From an uncultured Pseudomonadota bacterium (GTDB lineage: Bacteria; Pseudomonadota; Gammaproteobacteria; Burkholderiales; JALYOK01), in assembly GCA_902826775.1 (NCBI GenBank), contig CADEHE010000003.1:124001-188000 (forward strand): a DNA stretch of 64,000 bases, read 5' to 3'. The notes under the pieces are model-generated. The model was not told the origin of the DNA, ran no database searches, and saw nothing but the letters and a program-made list of their open reading frames with translations. Both the position numbers and the translations under genes were made by a program. Shown here in pieces: positions 9,006 to 17,190 of this stretch. How positions within the stretch are numbered: position 1 is the first letter of the stretch; each line of letters starts with the position of its first letter.

Positions 9006-9785
9006 TTAGAAACCGAGGCTGGCTAGCAAGTCGTCCACTTGGGCCTGACTGGTAACGACGTCTGAGCGGCCTTGCCCATTGACCACCGGTCCTTCCAGCT
9101 GGGATCCTGCCGCCGCGCTAGGCACCACGCCTGGCATATGATCAAGCAAGACTTGCAGCAATCTGGTTTCGATGTCTTGCACCAGAACCGTTACTTTCTT
9201 GAGCACTTGCCCGGTCAAATCCTGAAAGTCCTGCGCCATCATGATGTCAAGCAACTGCGCACTGGTTTGTTGTGTGCGCGCCGGGACATCTCTGAGGTAT
9301 TCGCGCGTATCGGTCACCAACTGCTTAAAAGCTTCTACGTCCACTGACCCGCCGAACATATCGTCCCAACGACAATTGAGTTGGGTGGCGTCGTGTTCCA
9401 ATGCGGCCTGCAGTGGTTTCGCGATCTCGGTCGCTCCGAGCACGCGATCGGCGGCTTGCTGAGTCAGCATTGCCACATAGGCGAGGCGATCGCGCGCGTC
9501 GGGAATCGAGGTTGCCGCGCGTTCAAGTTCTGTGTCGCAACCCAAGGCACGCAGGCTGTCGTGCAGACAACGCGCCAAATGACCGACTTCGTTAATGACG
9601 GCGCCGCAACCGTCTTCCGCCGCTTTGGCGGATTTCTTAGCCTTGGGTTTCTTGTGGATTTTTGCCGCGGCGGCCGGCTGATCGCTTGCTGCTTTAGCAT
9701 CCGCCGCGGGCGTACCCCAATGCTGTTCGGCTACCGAATTGAAGAGAGCTTCTAGTTCAGCTGAATCCTGTGTCTCTGTGCTCAT
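9006..9785 (-). CDS. cheZ: CheY-P phosphatase CheZ
   Basis: A 259-residue protein with the CheZ helical hairpin motif AQDFQDLTGQVLKKV, which contains the active-site Asp and Gln that drive dephosphorylation of CheY-P. The C-terminal peptide DDLLASLGF is the high-affinity CheY tether. An Ala/Lys-rich segment near residues 35-60 looks like a flexible linker. The frame stays open upstream across cheY, but the start MSTETQDSAEL at 9785 lies 2 bp after the cheY stop and gives the usual length. CheZ pairs with the CheY encoded immediately before it. Confidence 0.95.
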   Translation of the reverse strand: MSTETQDSAELEALFNSVAEQHWGTPAADAKAASDQPAAAAKIHKKPKAKKSAKAAEDGCGAVINEVGHLARCLHDSLRALGCDTELERAATSIPDARDRLAYVAMLTQQAADRVLGATEIAKPLQAALEHDATQLNCRWDDMFGGSVDVEAFKQLVTDTREYLRDVPARTQQTSAQLLDIMMAQDFQDLTGQVLKKVTVLVQDIETRLLQVLLDHMPGVVPSAAAGSQLEGPVVNGQGRSDVVTSQAQVDDLLASLGF

Positions 9786-9787
9786 GG

Positions 9788-10186
9788 CTACCCCACTAAC
9801 GCAGCCGTCTTCATGATCTTGCTTAGCTTCTCGTCGAGCGTGGCCGCGGTAAATGGCTTGACGATGTAGCCGCTGGCTCCCGCCTGCGCCGCCTCGACGA
9901 TATTTTCCTTTTTCGCCTCGGCAGTGATCATGAGCACCGGCAGGCTCTTGAGCTGCGCGTCCGCACGGATGTTCTTGAGCAGTTCGATGCCCGTCATATT
10001 CGGCATGTTCCAGTCCGTCACGACGAAATCGAAGTTGCCGCCGCGCAGTTTCTGCAGGGCGGTCACGCCGTCCTCGGCTTCCTCCACCTTGACGAAACCC
10101 AATTCCTTTAGCAAGTTGCGCACAATGCGGCGCATTGTGGAAAAGTCGTCGACGACTAGAAATTTGGTATCTGGTCCCGTTGCCAT
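9788..10186 (-). CDS. cheY: Chemotaxis response regulator CheY
   Basis: A 132-residue single receiver domain. Phosphorylation site Asp58 in [12 protein letters not shown], acidic pair VVDDFST near the N terminus, conserved Thr in MITAEAK and Lys in YIVKPF. The core [14 protein letters not shown] closely follows enteric CheY, which binds FliM to switch rotation. First gene of cheY-cheZ-cheA. The 425-bp region upstream is shared with the divergent flhB operon. A CATAAT-type -10 (CATTATG on the plus strand at 10278-10284) lies about 92 bp upstream of the start. Confidence 0.96.
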   Translation of the reverse strand: MATGPDTKFLVVDDFSTMRRIVRNLLKELGFVKVEEAEDGVTALQKLRGGNFDFVVTDWNMPNMTGIELLKNIRADAQLKSLPVLMITAEAKKENIVEAAQAGASGYIVKPFTAATLDEKLSKIMKTAALVG

Positions 10187-10488
10187 GCTCGCTCTCTAAA
10201 GATTCGCTAACCCATGGTCGGTGCGCCAGGCGTCCAGTGTGCCGCCTTGGCTTCCAACCTCTTTGCCAAACTTCCACCATTATGCGGAGCCATCCGTCCG
10301 TCGAAGGGAAAGAAAGGCCTTGAATTCCCCTCTAATTCCAGATTCTGGATACGGCTGAATCGAGCTTGGTGCAACACGCTGAATGCGGTCACACTCAGCT
10401 TGACCGCAATCCAATTCAGGATGTCGCTGTATTGACGGCTGTAGCCCTTGAATCTTGAGGCTGCCGCCCCTTAAGCCTAGGCATTGCG

Positions 10489-10511
10489 CTATGGTCGGGT
10501 ACGACCCATAG
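10489..10511. repeat. Inverted repeat in the cheY-flhB intergenic region
   Basis: CTATGGTCG and CGACCCATAG flank a GGTA loop: a 9-10 bp stem with one bulged base. No T-run follows, so an operator is more likely than a terminator. It ends 21 bp before the GGCAAAAGC element. Confidence 0.35.
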
Positions 10512-10532
10512 AGCGGACCTCAGAAAAAGGCC

Positions 10533-10593
10533 GGCAAAAGCGCATCTATTCGCGGTTTAGCCCAAGGTTGCGGCCACCCATAATGCCGACACC
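10533..10593 (+). promoter_or_regulatory. Predicted class II flagellar promoter of flhBAFG-fliA
   Basis: GGCAAAAGC, exactly 35 nt, CCCATAATG, then CCGACACC. The same two 9-mers at the same 35-nt spacing occur at 26186-26238 upstream of the large chemotaxis operon. CATAAT would be the -10 element. The upstream element (AAGGCCGGCAAAAGCG) matches 11 of 16 bases of an enteric FlhD4C2 half-site and would sit near -55. Activator identity is an inference. Confidence 0.45.
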
Positions 10594-10610
10594 TGCAAAG
10601 AGACCGGCCA

Positions 10611-11762
10611 ATGGCTGAAGACCAACACCTCGAAAAAACTGAACCGGCATCACAACGGCGCCTCGAAAAGGCCCGCGAGGAAGGTCAGGTTGCTCGTTCG
10701 CAGGAACTGAACACTTGCGCCGTGCTGCTTGGATCCGGCCTGTTGCTTTACATCAGCGCTGCGGGATTGATGCACGACGCTCGCATGCTGCTGGCCGGCG
10801 GATTAACGCTGACGCGCGAACAAATGTTGGACTCGCACCAGATGCTGCCGCTGCTGTTCCAGCATGCTTGGCACGCCCTGCTGGCGCTAGGCCCGCTGCT
10901 CGCATTGGTAATCGCTATCGTGGTGCTATCGCAAACCGGCGTTGGCGGCTGGGTCTTCTCGACCAAACCATTCACTCCGCAGTTCTCTCGCCTCGATCCG
11001 ATCGCTGGGTTCGGCCGCATGTTTTCCAAGCACAGTTTGGTCGAACTGGGCAAAGCCCTGCTCAAGACCATTCTTGTCGCCGTGGTCGTGGGCGTTGCAA
11101 TCTGGAAGGAGCGCGAGACGCTTATCGCCTTGTTAGCCATGTCGCTGCCCGACGGCATCGCCAGCATCGGCCGCCTGCTTGGCCTGACTTTCATTGTGGG
11201 GGCTGGTTCCCTTGCCCTGGTCGTCGCGATCGACGTGCCGTTCCAGATTTGGGAGCATCACCAGCGCCTGCGCATGACGAAAGAGGAGGTACGCCAGGAA
11301 ATGAAGGAGACGGAAGGCGACCCGCACATCAAGGCTCGCATCCGCCAACAGCAGCGCGAAATGGCACGCCGGCGCATGATGGCGGCGGTGCCAACCGCGG
11401 ACGTGGTTGTGACCAATCCGACGCACTATGCGGTAGCACTCAAGTACGAATCTACCGGCGGGCGCGCCCCGCGCGTCATTGCCAAAGGCGCCGACGCCGT
11501 GGCCGCGAAGATTCGCGAACTGGCACAAGAACATCACGTGCCACTACTCGAAGCCGCTCCGCTCGCCCGCGCGCTCTATAAGCATACTGACCTGGGTGAC
11601 GAGATACCTACCGCACTGTACAAGGCTGTCGCCGAGGTACTCGCCTATGTGTTCCAACTGCGCAGCTATCGACCTGGTGCCGGTCAAGCGCCGCGCGCAC
11701 CGCGCGATTTGCCCGTGCCGCCGGAACTCGACATTCCCAGCCCGTCAGCGGAGGCTAACTAG
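10611..11762 (+). CDS. flhB: Flagellar export gate protein FlhB
   Basis: A 383-residue membrane protein of the export apparatus. The N-terminal half has four membrane helices (about 35-55, 90-110, 145-165, 190-210). The cytoplasmic C-terminal domain carries the autocleavage motif NPTH at 269-272, the same numbering as the Salmonella protein, followed by YAVALKYESTGGRAPRV. FlhB switches export from rod/hook to filament substrates together with FliK. The extreme N terminus EDQHLEKTEPAS is typical. First gene of flhB-flhA-flhF-flhG-fliA; its stop TAG overlaps the GTG start of flhA. Confidence 0.97.
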   Translation: MAEDQHLEKTEPASQRRLEKAREEGQVARSQELNTCAVLLGSGLLLYISAAGLMHDARMLLAGGLTLTREQMLDSHQMLPLLFQHAWHALLALGPLLALVIAIVVLSQTGVGGWVFSTKPFTPQFSRLDPIAGFGRMFSKHSLVELGKALLKTILVAVVVGVAIWKERETLIALLAMSLPDGIASIGRLLGLTFIVGAGSLALVVAIDVPFQIWEHHQRLRMTKEEVRQEMKETEGDPHIKARIRQQQREMARRRMMAAVPTADVVVTNPTHYAVALKYESTGGRAPRVIAKGADAVAAKIRELAQEHHVPLLEAAPLARALYKHTDLGDEIPTALYKAVAEVLAYVFQLRSYRPGAGQAPRAPRDLPVPPELDIPSPSAEAN

Positions 11763-13834
11763 TGTTCGCCTCCGTGCGCTTGCCGGTTTGGTTGCAGGGA
11801 CTCAATAGCGGGGCGCTGGCAGCGCCACTGCTGATCATCGTCGTTTTGGCGATGATGGTTCTGCCGTTGCCACCGATTCTTCTTGATTTGCTCTTTACCT
11901 TCAACATCGCTCTTGCGGTCATGGTGCTGCTAACCAGCGTCAACACGCAGAAGCCGCTCGAGTTCGCTGCTTTCCCGACGGTGTTGCTAGTCACTACCTT
12001 GCTGCGGCTATCGCTGAACGTCGCCTCCAGCCGCGTGGTACTGATCGACGGTCACAGCGGGGGTGCGGCTGCCGGACAGGTTATCGAAGCGTTCGGTCAT
12101 TTCGTAATCGGCGGCAACTATGCCGTGGGTATTGTCGTATTCGTCATTTTGACGGTCATCAATTTTGTCGTCATCACCAAAGGCGCGGGCCGTATCGCGG
12201 AAGTATCCGCGCGCTTTACCTTGGACGCGATGCCCGGCAAACAGATGGCGATCGACGCCGACCTGAATGCCGGGCTCATCGGCGAAGAAGATGCGCGCCG
12301 GCGCCGCAGCGAGATCGCGCAAGAGGCGGAGTTCTACGGCTCCATGGACGGCGCCAGCAAGTTTGTCCGCGGCGACGCCATCGCCGGCGTGCTCATCATC
12401 CTGATTAATCTAATTGGCGGCCTTATCGTCGGTATCGCGCAACACGAGCTCTCTTTCGCCGAAGCGGCAAAAAACTACACACTACTCACGATCGGCGACG
12501 GCTTGGTCGCGCAGATCCCAGCGCTGGTGATCTCCACCGCCGCAGGCATTATTGTCAGCCGCGTGGGTACCGGCGAGAGCATTGGCCAGCAACTGGTCAA
12601 GCAGCTCATCGCGAAACCGCAAGTCCTGATCGTCACGGCGGCGATCTTGGGTGTCCTGGGTTTAATCCCCGGCATGCCCAACTTGATTTTCATAGCGCTG
12701 GCGGCAGCGCTGGGCGGCGCCGCCTATTGGATCACGCAACGTGCGCAGCAAACCGCAGTGATCGAACAGAAGCCGGTTGAGGAGGTGGTGGAGTCGCACG
12801 AGGCTACCTGGAAAGATGTCACGTTGCTCGACACGCTTGGACTTGAGGTCGGCTACCGGCTGATTCCGCTGGTCGATCAAACACAAGACGGCGAACTGCT
12901 GCGCAAGATTAAGGGCATCCGCAAGAAGTTTGCCCAAGAAGTTGGGTTCCTGCCCCCTGCGGTGCACATCCGCGACAACCTGGAACTGAAGCCCAACGAG
13001 TATCGCATCAAACTCAAGGGCGTGGAGATCGGCGGCGGTGCGGCTTACGCCGGCATGCTAATGGCGATCAATCCGGCCGGCGAAAACACGTTGCCGGGCA
13101 CGCCGACTAAAGATCCAGCGTTCGGCTTGCCCGCTACATGGATCGAAGCCAGTCTGCGCGAACACGCGCTCGGGCTCGGGTATACCGTTGTCGATAGCGG
13201 CACTGTCATCGCCACGCATTTAAATCATCTGGTGCAAACCCATGCGGCGGAGTTGCTTGGCCGCCAAGAAGTGCAAGCGCTCTTGGATCACCTCAATCGC
13301 GAAGCGCCCAAACTTGCTGAGGACATCGTCCCGAAGATCATTCCCGTGGCGACGCTGCAAAAAGTGCTGCAAATCCTGCTCGAGGAGAACGTCCACATCC
13401 GCGATATGCACACCATTCTCGACCGTCTCGCCGAACACGCTCCGCGCACGCAAGATCCGCAGGAACTCGCGGCTCAAATCCGCGTCGCACTAGGCCGGGC
13501 GATCGTGCAGGAATCGTTCCCGAGCGGACAGGAAGTTTCGGTGATATCGCTCGATCCGCAACTGGAGAAGCTATTGCTGCAAGCACTGCAGTCAGGCGAA
13601 GAAGGTGCGCTTGAACCCGGTCTGGCCGACGCGCTGATGCGCGAAGCTGCCGCCGCCGTACAGCGCCAGGAAGCGCTCGGTGTGCCGCCCGTGCTGCTTA
13701 CGCCGACTGCGCTGCGCGTTACGCTGTCGCGCTTCTTGCGGCGCTCCCTGCCGCAACTGCGCGTGCTGGCACATGCCGAAGTACCTAACTCGCGCACTAT
13801 CCGCGTGAGTGCCTTACTTGGAGGTCGTTCATGA
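11762..13834 (+). CDS. flhA: Flagellar export gate protein FlhA
   Basis: A 690-residue protein of standard FlhA length. The N-terminal half has eight membrane helices and the conserved FHIPEP-type cytoplasmic loop (ARFTLDAMPGKQMAIDADLNAG). The C-terminal cytoplasmic domain forms the nonameric ring that receives chaperone-substrate complexes. The GTG start overlaps the flhB stop (TAGTG) and the stop overlaps the flhF start (ATGA), showing tight translational coupling. FlhA works with FlhB, FliP, FliQ and FliR, all encoded in the window. Confidence 0.97.
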   Translation: MFASVRLPVWLQGLNSGALAAPLLIIVVLAMMVLPLPPILLDLLFTFNIALAVMVLLTSVNTQKPLEFAAFPTVLLVTTLLRLSLNVASSRVVLIDGHSGGAAAGQVIEAFGHFVIGGNYAVGIVVFVILTVINFVVITKGAGRIAEVSARFTLDAMPGKQMAIDADLNAGLIGEEDARRRRSEIAQEAEFYGSMDGASKFVRGDAIAGVLIILINLIGGLIVGIAQHELSFAEAAKNYTLLTIGDGLVAQIPALVISTAAGIIVSRVGTGESIGQQLVKQLIAKPQVLIVTAAILGVLGLIPGMPNLIFIALAAALGGAAYWITQRAQQTAVIEQKPVEEVVESHEATWKDVTLLDTLGLEVGYRLIPLVDQTQDGELLRKIKGIRKKFAQEVGFLPPAVHIRDNLELKPNEYRIKLKGVEIGGGAAYAGMLMAINPAGENTLPGTPTKDPAFGLPATWIEASLREHALGLGYTVVDSGTVIATHLNHLVQTHAAELLGRQEVQALLDHLNREAPKLAEDIVPKIIPVATLQKVLQILLEENVHIRDMHTILDRLAEHAPRTQDPQELAAQIRVALGRAIVQESFPSGQEVSVISLDPQLEKLLLQALQSGEEGALEPGLADALMREAAAAVQRQEALGVPPVLLTPTALRVTLSRFLRRSLPQLRVLAHAEVPNSRTIRVSALLGGRS

Positions 13835-15198
13835 ACATCCGCAAATTCATCGCCGCTACTTCGCGTGACGCGTTGAAACTGGTGCGCCAACAACTTGGCG
13901 GCGACGCCGTGATCCTGTCGAACCGGTCGGTGCCGGACGGCGTTGAGATCGTTGCGCTGCCTGGCGCCGCCATGAACAGCCTCGTTGCAGCGGCGGAAAC
14001 CAACGTCGCCGCACCCATAAACGCCGCACCCCGGCGCCATGAACTCGCTCCGGCGCCGAAAGTCGAGCCGCGCCACGCCTCTGCGGCACCTGCATGGGAA
14101 CCGCCGCTCGCGAGCCGCCGCGCCATGCGAGCCACAGCAGGGGAGACCAGACGCATCATCCATGAACGGCCGGTTGCCCCTTCCCCCGCGCCACGCACCG
14201 TCACACCGGCAGCGATGGCGGTAGCGACAACGCCGCCACTGAACACGGCACCACAAGCGCACGTGATGGAAGAGATCAAAAACATGCGCAGCACGCTCGA
14301 GCAAGGCTTTGCACGCTTGGCGTTCAACGACATGCAGCGGCGCGAGCCGACCAAGGCGAAATTGCTTCGCGCACTGCTGGGCGCCAGTTTCAGTCCGGTG
14401 CTGGCGCGTTCGATTATCGCCCGCCTGCCCGCCGACTTCGCAGAAGCCCAAGCGTTTACCTGGACCAAAGAGGTGCTAGCCCGCAACCTGCACTGCCTGC
14501 AGGACGAAAGCACTATGTTGGACCGCGGCGGCGTGTATGCGCTGGTCGGCCCGACCGGCGTCGGCAAGACCACCACTACAGCGAAGCTCGCCGCGCGCTG
14601 TGTTGTGCGTCACGGCGCCGATAAAGTCGCCCTGCTCACAACTGACGGCTACCGCATCGGCGCGCACGAGCAACTGCGCACCTATGGCAAGCTACTGGGA
14701 GTGAGCGTGCACGTTGTGCGCGACGCCGCCGATCTACGTGTAACGCTCGAAGATTTATCCTCCAAGCACATGGTGCTGATCGATACCGTCGGCATGAGCC
14801 ATCGCGACCGGCATGTGGCCGAACAAGTGGCCATGTTCAACGGCTGCAGTTCGGTAAAACGCTTGCTGCTTTTAAACGCGACGGCGCACGGTGAGACGCT
14901 TGAAGACGTCGTGGACGCCTACAAAGGCAACGGGCTTGCCGGATGCATCCTCAGCAAGGTCGATGAAGCCGCTGCGCTCGGCGCAAGTTTGGACACGGCC
15001 ATTCGACACAAGCTCGATATCTACTATGCCGCCACCGGCCAGCGCGTGCCGGAGGATTTGCACGCAGTCACGCCAAACTTTCTGGTGGATCAGGCACTGC
15101 GCGGCAAAGCGCGAAGGGCCTTGTTCCAACTCAACGATGATGAAATTTCGCTCACCTGGCTGCCGGCTCAGAGCTCGGGGAAATCCTTGCATGCGTAG
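13831..15198 (+). CDS. flhF: Flagellar SRP-type GTPase FlhF
   Basis: A 455-residue protein: N-terminal B domain (NIRKFIAATSRDALKLVRQQLGG), a long Ala/Pro-rich linker to about residue 130, and an SRP-family NG domain. The G1 P-loop GPTGVGKT is at residues 240-247, followed by TTDGYRIGAHEQL and LIDTVGM. FlhF marks the pole where polar flagella assemble and is the partner of FlhG. Its stop lies inside the first codons of flhG, so the two are coupled. Its presence argues for polar rather than peritrichous flagella. Confidence 0.95.
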   Translation: MNIRKFIAATSRDALKLVRQQLGGDAVILSNRSVPDGVEIVALPGAAMNSLVAAAETNVAAPINAAPRRHELAPAPKVEPRHASAAPAWEPPLASRRAMRATAGETRRIIHERPVAPSPAPRTVTPAAMAVATTPPLNTAPQAHVMEEIKNMRSTLEQGFARLAFNDMQRREPTKAKLLRALLGASFSPVLARSIIARLPADFAEAQAFTWTKEVLARNLHCLQDESTMLDRGGVYALVGPTGVGKTTTTAKLAARCVVRHGADKVALLTTDGYRIGAHEQLRTYGKLLGVSVHVVRDAADLRVTLEDLSSKHMVLIDTVGMSHRDRHVAEQVAMFNGCSSVKRLLLLNATAHGETLEDVVDAYKGNGLAGCILSKVDEAAALGASLDTAIRHKLDIYYAATGQRVPEDLHAVTPNFLVDQALRGKARRALFQLNDDEISLTWLPAQSSGKSLHA

Positions 15199-16099
15199 AT
15201 CGCGTCCAGATCAAGCGGAGGGCTTGCGCAAGTTGGTCTCGCCGCATTCGTCCTGCGCGATTGTTGCGCTCGCGGCCGCGGCAGGCGCTGTCGGCAAGCG
15301 CACGGTAGCGGTAAATCTGGCTGCTGCGTTTGCCGCCGGCGGGCGCAAGGTCGTCCTGCTGCGCGGCGTGCAAAGCGACAGCGCCGCTTCTGTGCCGCAG
15401 ACGCTCGCCGCTGTGTCGCAGGCAACGCAACCACAATCAATTGCAGCGCTGTGCGGACAAATCGATGCCGTCGCCACTGCGCTGCGTGATAGCCCTGCCC
15501 CCAGCATGGCAACGCTCGCGGCACCTGAGCTGTTCTTGGTTTTGCAGCTATGGCGTCCGGCGCAATTGCACTCCTTGCGCGCAGCCCTAATGCGGCTCAG
15601 TCAAAGCGCGCATGTGCTATTGATCGACACGCCAACGGACGCGCCTTGCCGTCAAGCAAAACAGCTTGGCGCAGGTAGCATCACTTTCATCGTGTCACCG
15701 AACCGCGCGGCGATCACTGCGACCTACCGCACGCTGAAAACGCTGCGCCCTGACGGCGATCAGCCCAGCTTTCAAGTGATTGTCAACAAAGCGCGAGATT
15801 TGGACCAAGCGCGGCGCGTTTTTGACAATATCGCCTACGCGGTACGGCGTTACTTGAGCAATAGCATCGACTTCTTGGGTTACCTGCCAAGCGACAATGC
15901 GATTCGCTACGACCCGGTTTCTGCAAAAACCATCGTCGAGCAGCACCCGGAGAGTGTCGCGGCACAACTCCTGCTTGGCTTGGCAGGTAGTTTGATTTCG
16001 CCGGTTCCCACGACCTTCGCACAAGGGATGGATCCGCTGCTGAGCGCGATGCGCGGCGAACGCGACACACGATCTGAATTTCATGAAATCAGCCACTGA
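15191..16099 (+). CDS. flhG: MinD-like flagellar number regulator FlhG (FleN), degenerate P-loop
   Basis: A 302-residue MinD/ParA-type protein. The frame is open upstream, but the ATG at 15191 overlaps the flhF stop by 8 bp and gives the usual length. Expected position and fold: VAVNLAAAFAAGGRKVVLL after the nucleotide loop, LLIDTPTDAP as the Walker A' region, and VIVNKARD. The deviant Walker A motif (KGGxGKT in MinD) reads AGAVGKRT at residues 31-38: the signature Lys is replaced by Ala and the Thr after the invariant Lys is Arg. ATP hydrolysis may therefore be weak or lost. Known FlhG/FleN proteins limit flagellar number by acting on FlhF and FleQ. Confidence 0.85.
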   Translation: MRRSRPDQAEGLRKLVSPHSSCAIVALAAAAGAVGKRTVAVNLAAAFAAGGRKVVLLRGVQSDSAASVPQTLAAVSQATQPQSIAALCGQIDAVATALRDSPAPSMATLAAPELFLVLQLWRPAQLHSLRAALMRLSQSAHVLLIDTPTDAPCRQAKQLGAGSITFIVSPNRAAITATYRTLKTLRPDGDQPSFQVIVNKARDLDQARRVFDNIAYAVRRYLSNSIDFLGYLPSDNAIRYDPVSAKTIVEQHPESVAAQLLLGLAGSLISPVPTTFAQGMDPLLSAMRGERDTRSEFHEISH

Positions 16100-16110
16100 G
16101 ACGACATAAC

Positions 16111-16821
16111 ATGTACACAGCGACCGGATGTTTGGCCAAAGAAGACTATGTCAAGAAATACGCGCCTCTGGTCAAGCGCATCGCCTACCACATGGTGGCC
16201 AAATTGCCTCCCAGCGTGGACGTCGACGACATGATCCAAGCTGGCATGCTTGGGCTCATCGACGCAGCCAACCGCTATCAAGACAACCAAGGCGCGCAGT
16301 TTGAAACCTATGCGACCCAACGCATTCGCGGCGCCATGTTGGATGAGTTGCGCGATGCCGACTGGATGCCGCGCAGCGTGCGCAAACAGCTGCGCGAACT
16401 GGAGGCGGCAGTCACCCGCTTGGAGCAGCGTCATAAGCGCCCAGCCACCGAAGCTGAGCTGGCCAAAGAGTTGGGGCTCAGCATGCAAGACTATCACTCG
16501 ATGCTCGGTGAAGCGCGCGGCTATCAATTGGTGCATTTCGATGGCTTTGACAACGACGACGATGACAGTTTTCTTGACCGCCACGCTTCCGATCCGGGCC
16601 TGGATCCGCTTGCCTCGCTAATGGAAGGTTCACGGCGGCAGGCGTTGGTGCAGGCCATCGAAGCGCTGCCGGAACGCGAGCGGATGGTTATGGGGCTGTA
16701 CTACGAGCAGGAACTTAATCTTGCCGAGATTGGCGAATTGCTAGGCGTGACCGAATCGCGCGTGTGCCAGTTGCATAGCCAGGCCATCGCTCGGCTGCGC
16801 TCGAAACTCAAACAAGCCTGA
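16111..16821 (+). CDS. fliA: Flagellar sigma factor FliA (sigma28)
   Basis: A 236-residue sigma28. Region 2 has DDMIQAGMLGLIDAANRYQ and FETYATQRIRGAMLDELR; region 3 follows to about residue 165; region 4 ends with LNLAEIGELLGVTESRVCQLHSQ. It directs transcription of late flagellar genes and is held by FlgM (36173-36481) until the hook is complete. It begins 11 bp after the flhG stop and closes the flhBAFG-fliA operon. Five sites in this window fit its expected promoter form. Confidence 0.96.
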   Translation: MYTATGCLAKEDYVKKYAPLVKRIAYHMVAKLPPSVDVDDMIQAGMLGLIDAANRYQDNQGAQFETYATQRIRGAMLDELRDADWMPRSVRKQLRELEAAVTRLEQRHKRPATEAELAKELGLSMQDYHSMLGEARGYQLVHFDGFDNDDDDSFLDRHASDPGLDPLASLMEGSRRQALVQAIEALPERERMVMGLYYEQELNLAEIGELLGVTESRVCQLHSQAIARLRSKLKQA

Positions 16822-17190
16822 GCGCCTGCGGCTAAGGCCGCGCCCATCGCCCAGGCAATGCATCCAACTTCATCATCAATTGCCCCGCGCCGTGGCAGCC
16901 TCAGGCCGGCGACGATCTCGCAATTTGTCTCGCTGATACCCTGATTCCCGCTTGGAGTACGAGGCGCGGCACGCCAACCTGTACACGCTCGCGTCTGGAC
17001 TAGATACTCCGGCCAGAGCACGAACCGCTAGAACGGAGCGCCAACCTGATGAGGATTACACAATCTGGAGACAAGGCAACAAACACCTCGCCATTCGCAG
17101 ACGAGAGTCTGTACCTCTCTGCGGAAGCCGCATGGATCTCCGCTTTCGAAGGAATGGCAGCGTGTCTCTAGATTGTCCAAAAGAGAGAAA
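16822..17190. other. Gap between fliA and the porin gene
   Basis: The region lies between the 3' ends of two convergent genes. A short stem GCGGC-TAAG-GCCGC at 16828-16841 just after fliA could slow polymerase but has no T-run. An 80-codon open frame at 16952-17194 has no ATG, no ribosome site and no recognisable composition. Otherwise I see nothing. Confidence 0.5.

Larger units (their letters stand above)
10187..10610. other. Divergent regulatory region between cheY and flhB
   Basis: No credible gene; the short open frames here lack ribosome sites and family resemblance. It contains a 23-bp imperfect inverted repeat at 10489-10511, the element GGCAAAAGC at 10533-10541 and the promoter-like CCCATAATGCCGACACC at 10577-10593 pointing to flhB, plus a weaker CATAAT on the minus strand for cheY. 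Confidence 0.55.

Noticed and set aside
9786..10280. Open frame extending cheZ upstream to 424 codons
   Set aside because: It runs through cheY in another frame; the extra sequence is Arg/His/Gly-rich with no family resemblance, and CheZ has a good ATG at 9785.
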